From Tomocerus qinae (Eukaryota > Arthropoda > Collembola > Entomobryomorpha > Tomoceridae), in contig CM034550.1 of assembly GCA_020055645.1 (NCBI GenBank), forward strand, positions 10,039,501 through 10,103,500: 64,000 nt of DNA, in the 5' to 3' direction. A model generated the notes under the pieces. It was not told where the DNA came from, searched no databases, and saw only the letters and a list, made by a program, of their open reading frames with translations. Made by a program: the position numbers and the translations under genes. This document shows, one piece after another, positions 27,901 to 39,900 of this stretch (positions within the stretch are counted from its first letter, which is position 1; each line of letters opens with the position of its first letter).

Positions 27901-30900
27901 AGTGTGTACCAGGGACATAAACTGATGAAACGTGGAAAATGAGTTTTGTATGTATTCTGTAGTCCATACTAATAGCCATAGGTCTAGACATAAATAAGAG
28001 CGTATATTTGTAAAACGTGAGATTTTGAATGAAGAACTTGTAGGGCATAATGTGAATTACTAAATTATAGAGCTCTGTGTATATTTAATAAAGTGGATCG
28101 TTAAGTCTTGCTTACAGTACACTGGAGAAAGTGTTCGAGATTGATACTTTCTCTTTCTAGTGGTTGGCTCGTAAATTGTAGGAACGTCTTGTTTACAATG
28201 ATTTTGTTGATGAGTTTAACTCTGCTCTAGGACAGATATGCATAGTTATTATTCTCTGCACACACATCACATCACCCAGAAGAAGGGTTGGAGCAATTAC
28301 TTTCGTTTCGTTGATTACGTAGTAGTATTCCCTCCAATCTACAGTGTCATGGCCTTCTAGAATGATATACTGTAAATAGTGTACCTAGAGCTAAATAAAT
28401 AATGCTTAAAGACATTACACAGTAAAATATACGGCAATTTGAACAAGGAATAAAGGAATGAACACAAATCGGGGAGGTTAGTTAGTCCAATTTGGGCACG
28501 TTGTTAAAAGATTCACATTATTAAAGGAAAGATGTAGATTATTAAAGCTGAAACCATTATTATTACTGTGCTTTGTAATCAAATCACTTTTATGCAGTAA
28601 AACTAGAGTACTTATGAGAATTAATTCGAAACTAATGATATTGTGATCATTAAGCTAGTATATACAAGGCAAGGGCTATAAGTGACATAAGTAGGAGATT
28701 TTATTACAAGTAGCTCTTGAGAACTACTTGAAATATGTCTAGAGTAAGGTATATTATCATTATAATGGGATACTTCCAAAGTTGAAATCTCCCTTGTCTT
28801 GACAATTTCAAGTATTTTATTGACGAAAGAGAAGAAGGCTTGTGAAATAATATGTAGGTCAGATTTTGTGCTGGAATATTCTATAGAATTAGTATTCTGA
28901 GTCAGTGAGATGGCAATAATTTGCTGTGATGTTGCAATAAACGTCAATATTAAGATGAAGGGTAAAGAAGATAAGATAATGATATATAATCCTTCATTAT
29001 AAGTATAAACAGAGATGGAGAGAGTCTTGAAACTAATGGAAATCGGGGAAACACACTATAATTCTTGGTAAGTATGTTAATCGATGATAATCATGGGTGG
29101 TTAGACACCACGCTGACTGTTGCCGTGTAGGAGGCGAGAGTTGGGCTGAGATGATTAGAAAGTGCAGCTGTGGATTTATTTCGTTGATGAAAGGAAAACG
29201 ATGACGTCGGAGTTCCAATGAGAGAGAATCTGAGTGCTTTATGAGCTAGGGTCTCATATTTATTTCGCGTTTGTTCTTTCTCCCGTTTTTCTAGAGAGTT
29301 GGCGAGAAAGGAAAATTTATATATTTCTCCCAGCGATATAATATATAATTTTCAGACTTTGTTCTTCTTGGCTGGTTGAAGTAGATAATATGAGAAGGAT
29401 TCTTGTCGGACAATCATGAATATAAATATTATGCAGCATAATTTATCACAATAGCAGTCATTATAGATGAATGGGGGCTTGCTGAAGTGAGCTCACGTTG
29501 CAAGAGTGTAATAATAAGATGAAGTGGTTCGTTTTGGCAGAGAGGAGAACACCTGGAGACATGACAGGAGTAATATAATGTAATTCAGGATTTTTTTATG
29601 ACTGGCTCAGTCTATTGGGTAAATGATGGTGCAATGTGGTTTCCTTTTTTATCGCATTATTTGTAGTGATGGATGCAAGGAAGTGAGATCGACAATTTTC
29701 TCACTTACTTCCATCCAATCTAGAAAAAAGGGAAAAATAGAAAACTACATTAGTGGAGCACATTTGTTTTTGTGAGAGATTTTGTTGAGCGTGGATATAA
29801 AAAGTTGGTGCATGTTTCAATGAAAAACACGAGAGATAAAAGTTGAAGTACATGCATAGAGAGGATGGAACACATTTAGCCATGTATTGGTTTCCCATGT
29901 GAAGGAAAAATGGCAAAGTTTTATTATCTCGACAGGCTGGGAGAATTTGATTGCCCTTTTGTATAAGAACGGGATGTTTAGCCACGCCGTGGCACAGCCT
30001 GTTATATTCTGTTTTCTTTTTTCATCTCATTCACTGAATGTTTTTGACGTAGTGGAGTGGGGGAAATAGAATGAAAGTGAAAAACAGACGAAATGGTTAA
30101 TGGTGGAAAAAAAGTTGTCCACGAGCCCAAGTTGATATAGTGGGAATTTTTTCTTTAAAAGTCTTTAGAAAAGTGAACACAGGGAAGGCACGGAGACTTA
30201 ATGGACTATAAGGTTACTCAATCCAATCCAAACTAATGCTCTGTTGACATTTCTTTCACAAGTACGTACTTTTCACCAGTATTCACCCTACTGAAATAAC
30301 TAGAGTTGAGTTTTACTAGGAATTGATGTTGTATTATTGGAATAGTACGTGTGGGCTTCAATGTACTTTCTTAAAGTGTAATGTCAATGTGTGGACTTAC
30401 ATTCCTGTGCTAACTACTGCCAATGTACACGTTTTCATAAAGATGCTATCTCTATACATACACTTAACTCTATATATATGTACGTAGCCTTTAGGTCCAA
30501 CTCTTAAGACTTATCGTACAGTTTAGCTATTATTTATTGATGTTTCGCAGTTGACTTGACTTTTAGTTTGACATTCCGTTCAGAGTATGGTGTGGTGACT
30601 TGAGAAGTAAAAGTACTTTTTTTCTGGACATTTTATTTTCTTACGTGGAACTTTCAGCGATTGGTTGATAGTGATGGGTACCTATATAAATATATAGGCA
30701 TAGTTTGCTGTTTGCTATAGATAAGCACTTCAGCAATAAATAATCACCTAAAGGTAGATATTTTCCTGCAGAAAAAAAGCTATATACCCATGTGTGTGTG
30801 AAATGAGTTGCTCATTTCCGTATTTGTATGATGGTATTTTTGCTGCAGGTTATAGATTACCGCAGTATCTAAAAAATAACGTATAAGATAAGTATAGTAA

Positions 30901-33900
30901 GAAAAAGTTACATTTTATTTGTAGATACGTTTGGTACTTGTTCCTAACTTCAATTTTGGTAACTTTACTTACAGAGGAGCTCTCGGGGATTTTCGTGAAA
31001 AGCATCAGTGAAGGGAGCGCTGCAGATCTGTCAGGAAAAATTGCCATCAACGATCGAATCGTCGAGGTACGTTCAAATATTAACTTTTAGACTTGACTGT
31101 TGAAATCTCCCTGCTCTCTCCCTCCTGTCCTCTGCTATCCTGGATCTTCTAACGTAAGTCTAATATACCTGGAATGAAAACGGGAAATTAAATTGAAGTT
31201 CAACCCAAATATCTCTAAAGTGGGTATAAACCAAATAACAATTTAAGCCTCGCCATTCGCCCTTTAACCAAAATGTGTTTTTTTTGTGCTGTGTGTGATA
31301 GTACGATAAGATTTCTATACCCGAGTTGAAACAAAATGATAATCGTAGTAATAGAAGTGCCTACTTTAAGTAAGATAAAAAGCTTACGTGAATGTTATTT
31401 GTTTTCTCACTCTTCCTAGAAAAGTCAAGTCGAATTTTTTTTCTTTTGTTTTCAATGTGAACTTTCTTTTTCGTTTGCTCTTATTGGTGTGTGGTTGGAA
31501 AAGAGAAAGTCAAGAATCCATTGTCCATTCTCATTACAAGCCATTGTGTTTGTGTCTGTCATGTCAAAATAGAGTGGAGGGGAAAGTCAAAACAACAGCC
31601 TATTAGATAAGCTCTCATAGCTTCATTCGGTTCGGTGAAGAACAGTACTTGGCTAATAAAACATACATTGGTGGGTCGCTACGATGGATCGAAACCGTAT
31701 TTCCTCCAATCTAGTGCACCCGTTACTTTAAAGTGCTGAAATTGCATTTAAAATATTTTGAAGTGCTGAAATATCATTTAAAATATTTTAAAGTGCTGAA
31801 ATATCATTTTAAATATTTTAAAGTGCTGAAATATCATTTAAAATTTTTTAAAGTGAAATTTAAATTTTTATTTAATTCAAACAGATAAGTTGTTTCAATT
31901 AAAACGAAACGTGACATTGTTCGTACCTTGAATTTCGAAAAATGTACGTATTATTTATTGTTTTACTGGCTAAATTGAATTTGTAATCAAATGCAAATAA
32001 TCGTGTCTAGTTTCTAAATTACATGATGTGGGAAAATTGGTAAATGTGTGATTTTCTGTAGCACTTATTGAACTGGATGTTCCTGGGGTATTTATTTCAG
32101 CAAATACGACACGATCTCTCTAAAAACAATAGTATGGTAGGAGTGTATTGCACAAAAGTTTTAATGTTCTGCACTGAAGGTGGTTCTCGAACATTTCTCT
32201 CATGTGGAAATGGAAAAAGGCCAAAAGGCATTGCTAAAATAAAATGTAAGTCCGCATGGATGTTGTATCTTTAAGTATTTTACACGTGAAGCTGCTGCGT
32301 TGATTGTATAGACTATATGTACACTTTACACTATACACAATGTCCATACACATAATAAGAATGGTACAGTACACTGAGCAGAACACCAAAAAACAGCCTC
32401 GAAACGCAATAGGATTTTGTTTTGTTTGCGCAGTTATGAAGTTTTTTGAGAGGAATATGTGTTCATGTCCTTGTTTTCAATTTTAGATGCCAAGGGAAAG
32501 ACAGAAGTTGTCCTTCCTGTTGTCTCTTTGGTTTATGGGATGACCAGTGTTTAATGCCTTTGGGAAAAGGCCGGGTAGTATATGTGTATGTGATGATGTT
32601 CTTCCACCTATGACCTAAATAAAATTAACTTACAGTGGTGTGGGTTGTGTTGCCCTTTGGACAGTGTTTCTATATATGTTGTTGATTGTATTATTGGGCG
32701 ACAGATTGTGGGTTTGTGACGTGACAATGGCTTCTTTGTGCATTACAGGGTTGTAATAGTATCCTCTTAGAATTTTCAGTTTATGTTGAGACAGTTTCGA
32801 AATACCCTGTGAAAGTAATTCACTTTGAGTAGTATGCATCTGTCTTTGTTATTTATGTATAGAGTTTAGGACTGTGTAAAAGTGATGTGTGAATGTATTA
32901 TGTACCTATGTTAGTATACTGGTAGAGTAGTATTTTTTATGTCGTTTTATAGGTAACAGAGTGTTAAAAGATGTAGGTAAAATAAGAAAGGGAAGGTATA
33001 CGTTAGTTACTTACGTTGGTCGAAGAGAAAGGAAGCGAATGATGGAGGAAAATTGGATGAGATGAAAAACGGAGAATAAAAATAAAGATTTCGTCTACTG
33101 ATGTGTGTTTGGGTGGCGATTCTGATTGGATTGTTTCCAGGTTGATGGACAGAGTCTTCAAGGTTTTACCAACCACCAAGCTGTAGAAGTTCTTCGAAAA
33201 ACTGGGCCCGTAGTTTATCTTAAGTTGGAGCGCTACCATCATGGATCTAAGTACGATCAGGTGAGATTACATCCTGTGACATGACATGTCGTGCCAAATA
33301 AAATAAATCTGCCTGTGATTCCATGATTGAGTAGGCAATAGAATTTGTTGGATGATTTATTAAACTTTTCCTTTATTAAATACTTGTACATTACTTATAC
33401 TTGAAGGAACTTTTCACGCCTTGAATAATCTCTTATCACTCTTCTATATATAAACCTCCCTATATATGTCTCTGTCTGTCGTATAATTGAATTTTTGTCA
33501 TGTTTCCTCTCTTGTGTCTGTCACGAAAGTGGAATGAAAGTAGACATTCCCATTTGTCAGCAGGGGAAGTCAACGTGAAAAGTTCTCTGATTGATCTGTG
33601 CAACAAACAGCAACTAGATTAACTAGAATCTGCAAATTACCTACTTGTACTATTATACTATCGCCATTTTCATCACGACCATCGCACTTGTGCACAGCAT
33701 TGTGCATGGTGATGTATGATTGATTATCTGTAGAATATTAATGCCTATTTTAGATTTTGCAGAATATTATATATATTATACTGTCATTTAGCACAGATAA
33801 ATAATCTATTTATTGTAAAATAATCAGAAAAAAAAGACTTTTCAAAGATTTTCTCTACTGCCGTGTCGACGTCCGTCTTCTGTCTATTTAATCTGCCTTC

Positions 33901-36900
33901 TCTGTCTGCACTCTGTTTCTGCATTATTTCCCGAATAATTTCCGCGTTGGGTTGGTCAGGGGCTCCAATGAAGAATTACCATTTTCTACTTCATGGGATT
34001 TTTTAAAGTAAATTCGGGGAATTAATAATTTGGACTTTGACAATCTGACCTGACATGACCTAACGTCGGCAAATGACAAGATTGAAAACTAATATCACTA
34101 ACATCTACTAACTTAGATTAAATGAAATAATTTTGGTTCGGATTTTGACAAATACTACTCTGCTGTTGTGGTATCCGTCCGTTTGGTATTTGAATGGAAT
34201 TTAATTGCGAGAATTGGAACTCCGGCGTGGGCTGAACTCGGAATTGAGGAACAAGAGGATACTCCGGAGGAGGAATTGATTGACTTTGTGTTATAGCTGT
34301 GTTGGTCTGACACGACGCAGACATAACATGACACTTTACCCTTCTTCCCTTGATAGATGAGATGGGCGAACGAGCTTTTGAGCGTTTTCTTTGTTTTAGT
34401 TGCAATCGGCCATCAGTCACTCGGAGCACAAGCCACCAACACCTTCATCCGTCTCGGCTTTATCTTTGCCACAAGTTCCAGTCGACTCAGTACGTAATAG
34501 AATACCTTCCTCTTATGTCTAATGCTTTTCTCTACAAAAGATAACACTTATCAAACAAAGAGTAGACAACCAATACTTACACTAACTTTAATATTATTAC
34601 AACAGAACAATAACTACTACTGTACTCTTTAGCATTTATAGACGAGTCTAGCTAGGATTAGCTCTATAGATCATTATTTATAACACATCCTTAGATACTA
34701 ACCTTTATCTTACTGATGATGACTATACTATATAAACGATTACTATATACTCCGACGACCCAAAACCACTAAGTGTCACCTAGCATTATTTAGTATTGAT
34801 AAATCTATTCTGAATGTGACACTTTGTTACAATGCGTTGGCCACTATTTAATTAAAAGAGAAAGAAATTTTCTCTGTGGTAGGTTTGATATATAAATAGT
34901 TTATTACCTACAATTGACTTTCGTTGTAGCTGGATTCGTTAATGATGTATTTATATATATGGATGAATGGGATGTGGGATGTCTTTGCTAAAACGTAGGC
35001 TTGACTTAACAAAACACTTTTATCTACACACTACACTGAATACACTGTTTATTTGCCTTTGTACATATAAGTGATTAGGTATATATAAGAAAACGTTTCT
35101 TTGTTTTATGTAAGCACAACTACTACACTATATAATATACACAATAATAATTATTATTTACCATTATGGGTGAATATATATATATACTATAATAAATAGT
35201 GAATGCTTGCTTTTTGAAATGTTATTAAGGCACGTCTACCGACTCTGTAGACTTGACACATCATACTTGAGCTTTATTCTCTGTCTCTCACTGAGCTTTT
35301 TATCGCTCTACATATAAGTAGTGAGAGGGTGTGCTATATAATGCTGTGTCTGCTCTTTAGTGTATTGTCTTGTATTGTACGAAATGTAATAAATGAAATC
35401 AGGCAAAACAATTGCAGCAGCACTTACTCACTCTCTGTCATAGACTCACTCACCGACTTTCCTCACTTTCTCACGACTTTCTGTTTTCTCTTTTTGACTA
35501 TGCCTGCCGGGGCCCTTTATCGTCATGCCTCTTTATTCTCAGCTGATATAATATTAAATGATATGATGTGACATGGCTCTTATCTTTAATTCTTTTATAT
35601 TGTGCCAGCGAGGCATAGAGTTTTTGTATGTTTGTACACTACTACACTGGCTGGGGTACACTCTAGTAAATAGTATGTAGCTGTGTTATATTAAATGTTA
35701 TTGGTTGGAGTATTTTATTTTTATAAACTCGGAGTACTAAGGCATAACTTGCCTTTGTATGTATCATTTTGATATGAAAAATGCTATAGTGTACCTTGTA
35801 TGGTGTATAGTTATTGTGTGGAAAGAAAGCTTTTATCTTTTGAAGAGAGGGGAATGTAATATTATCTTTAACATTGTTATTCTGTACTCACAGGACGGAG
35901 AAGCCGAAGAGATTTTGGCAGCCACGGGCATTGGAGAAGAGGATGAAGAAGAAGAGGATTTGGCAATCGAGACGCGAAATGAGGATTTAGACCTTGAGGA
36001 TTTGGAAATGTTGATCGACACTCGGTACGAAGGAGAAATTCTGCCAACAGTTGAAGCTGCTATTATGGCTAAGTGGAGTAAAATCATGGGCCCTGATGCG
36101 GATATTGTTGTGTCTCAATTGAGCAAAGCAAAAGAAGGTGGTGGATTGGGAATCAGTCTGGAAGGAACTGTAGACGTCGAGGATGGAAGAGAAGTGAGAC
36201 CACATCATTACATAAGATCCATTCTACCTGATGGGCCTGTGGGGAGAGGAGGGAAACTCTTGAGTGGAGATGAGTTATTGGAGGCAAGTGAAGATATTAT
36301 TAATGCAATTAATGTAACGAGAGAGCTTTTAATGTCGTGTATGGGAAATAGAGAAAGCCTTCTCTAAAATAGATAGACTGAGTGAGGAGTGGCTGGAAGG
36401 ATGTGGATGGGCTAATGGTTTACTCTTTTATGAAATTGGACAGGTTAATGGACGTCGTCTTCTGGGGCTCAATCACGTTGAAGTTGTGGGCATTCTGAAG
36501 GATTTACCCATGTACGTGAGGATTGTTTGTGCAAGACGACCTGGACAACCCCCGCCTTCTCGGCCGATTGACACTTCTCAAGATCGAAGTGCTTTTGCAG
36601 CGAGGGTAAGTTGTCCACTTAAGTGTCGCCACTTATGCTACATACCACAAGGGAATTATGATGAGAAAAATTGGATAATGTGACATTTTAAATGCAGCTA
36701 TATTGTGTGGGGGCGGAACAGATGTAGAAATGCTCTTAGCCCGAGCGTTTTTTGACATGAAGGGAAATTGAGCTCTTCCTCGCATTTTGTTTCGATCTAA
36801 GTGCTGCGTAGATATTCTGTCGATATTCTCTAGTGGTAGATAAAGGTAAAATATTCAGTTCGCGCAGTTGAAATTTATTATTGCCTGTTTGTTTTTAGAA

Positions 36901-39900
36901 CATCCTGGGAGGAAGTCTTCAAAATCTATTTCAAGGAACGGATCGTCTAGTGAAAGCCAAATCAGATGGCTCTCTGGCTTCTACTGGAACAACAGCAGCA
37001 ACAGACACAAGTTTGTCGAAACTAAAGTCGCGATCTTTGGAGCCTCTGACTGGTCTTGCCATGTGGAGCTCTGAGCCCCACGTCATTGAACTGCCTAAAG
37101 GAGATAGGGGTTTAGGGTTTTCTATTTTGGACTATCAAGACCCAATGAACCCGAGTGAGACAGTTATTGTGATTCGAAGTCTAGTTCCTGGCGGGGTGGC
37201 TCAACAGGACGGACGTCTTATTCCTGGCGATCGACTCCTAGCTGTGAATGACATCAATTTGGAGAATGCCTCTTTGGATCAAGCTGTTCAGGCTCTGAAA
37301 GGAGCTCCAAGGGGAATCGTCCGCATTGCTGTGGCCAAACCGTTGCCTCTGCCTGATACCACAACTCTCTCTTCCGTTCATAGCGAACAAGTGCGTTTGC
37401 CCATTTTCCAAACTGAGGTTACTATTTAATTCAATTTTAGAGTTTAACCTAATTTTGCATTGATTTGAATGGGAAATGTCATCCCAAGTTTCCTACTCTG
37501 ATTTCTTAAAACCTGTTTTGAATTTTACAGCAGGAAGCCGTTCCACCTCCACTGCCAATAAGTCCTCCACCAGAAATCGAGCGTAGCGACGAAAATGTTT
37601 TAACTTCTGTGGACTCACGATTACCTCAACGAGAAGCCGTCGAAGCGGACTTTTTGTCAAATCAAGTAAAAATTGTTCATATTTTTGGTGTGCCTTCCTC
37701 GTCTTGTTACTCTGAGTCTTGATTCATTGTGAATTCACACTGAAATATTTAATTACACTTAAGTCTTCTTTCTCTATGTTATTTATTATTTAACTTTCAG
37801 TCCTAAGAAACTGGGATTAATTTTGTAAATATTATCTTTCCATTCAAATATTCTTTGCTTCGCTTAATTTGTGTTCAATTCTCTCCTACACTACATACAT
37901 AAGGTAATTAGAAAGTCCAAGTTGTGTGTGAAATGACTGTTTGCAAATCTTACTTTACTTTACTTTAACTCAATTAGCCTACCCACGTATCTACTTTTGA
38001 ACATCACAAGCAATTCCGCTCAAACTCAGAAATTAGAGATTCTCTTTCCGGGTTTCCGGTTCCATGAGTTTAAACATCAACTTTTCCGAGTATTTATCTA
38101 TAACCATAACATAATTACAGATAGATGTGAGTTTTGCTCTGTGGATGTCAGTATAGTAGACATGTAGGTATTTAATGAACTAGAAATAATTGACAACTAC
38201 TCTGTCTCTAACTAACTAAGAGAATTAACCAAGAACAAAATTACAATTTCCGTTTAGTTAGTATTGTGTTGACTGTCTAACTCCTAACTAATTGTACCTT
38301 TGTGTATGTCTGGGAATGTTTCCGATAGTATTCTATATAGTTAAATGATACGTGCTACTTACTTTACTAACAATAAGCTACTACTACTACTATACTATAC
38401 AATATACATACAATACATAACAAAAATGCTAAACATCTAAATCAATGATATATAGAACATTAGTCTTTGGTGAAGGAAGGGAAATCTAATAAATGTGTTT
38501 CTCATAGCATGCAAACAATTCACCTCTCCAATTCAATTCAATTAGCTATCAAAGTCAAAGTCGATAATGTAATAAACCACCACCGTAACTTGCTAAACTC
38601 CTGTGCACAGAAAGACAGTCAGTTTCCAGTTAGCTTCTAATTACATTTGCATCACATCACATAATTCTCTTCTCTCTAGTATGAATTGAAATAATACCGT
38701 AGCTAACTCTAACCAGTATTTAATACCTACTGAATTAACAGAGAATACTACGGTGAATGCATAAGTGTCGAGTTAATTTTTAGCTCTACTCTACCACTTT
38801 CCGTATGGATAAAAGCATTTTTACACAGACGTTTTTATACAATGTGCACCGTAATGTAAGATTGTTACGATATTATTCATAGTGCAGGATATTGTAATCT
38901 GGTAGTATACCTGTTATAGCATCCTGCACCCAGTAGTACTCGATTCTATTGTGTATTCTTACATTGTTGTCTTTATACCTATTATGAATTGACTGTACAT
39001 TGTATACAGGTATTATTTCTCACTAACTGAACTGACTGTAGTTACTTATTCACTTCTATCACTTCTATATACCATCACCATACTATATACCAACCTTTAT
39101 ACTAATACTTACATACTAACAAAGTAAATATAAGTGCATGATGTTTTTTAGTAATACTGGATGATTCACATGATTTTATTGTACGTTGCATTGCATGTAT
39201 GCTTTTATTGGAATCAACTTTTCATTCCACTAATCTACTACTAGCGTAAACTAGGATACACGTTAGTAGGACTGCATGTTTTTATTCATTATGGGTGTGT
39301 CTTTTTGGAAAAGTCATATTATTATTAGCACGTTGCGTTATGGCTCTCCTCCAATCTAATAATCATTTGTGGTCTCTCTGACTGACATGACAAAACTTAG
39401 CATTTAGTCCGCTGTTTGGTTTATTGGATCATTTTATCTTGCTTCAGTTCACCATAACATCATAAATGCCATTGCAAATTGATAAGTAGAAGGAGATTAA
39501 TTGTAAAATCAATAAAAGGCAGTTGTCTTGTGGCAGAAATGATTTTATGGCTGTGACAAGTTGTTGTAAAACAAATTGCCCAATTTCCTAGCCCCCTCGA
39601 TCATCATATTGTAATATGTGGATACAAGGTTACGACTGCGCCTCCATTGATTGTGCCAGTGGCCACAGAGAGACTCCTCACTTCATACCGCGAAGGATCC
39701 ATTACCAGCGAATCAGAATCTGCTCCGTCTCAACTGCCTCCCCTCCCTGATGTGACATCCGGTGCCAACGACTTGAGCATTAGTGAAAGCAGCAACGGCG
39801 TCAGCACGAGTAGCAACTTGAGCTCCGGCCCACCCCTCCCCTCTGCCTTAGAGAGAACTATCAAACTCAAAAAGGAAGAAGAACAACTCGGACTCAATGT

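Noticed and set aside
39580-39592. Acceptor-like TTTCCTAG upstream of exon 14.
   Set aside because: Has the better pyrimidine tract but would put exon 14 out of frame with exon 13; the AG at 39628 keeps frame.
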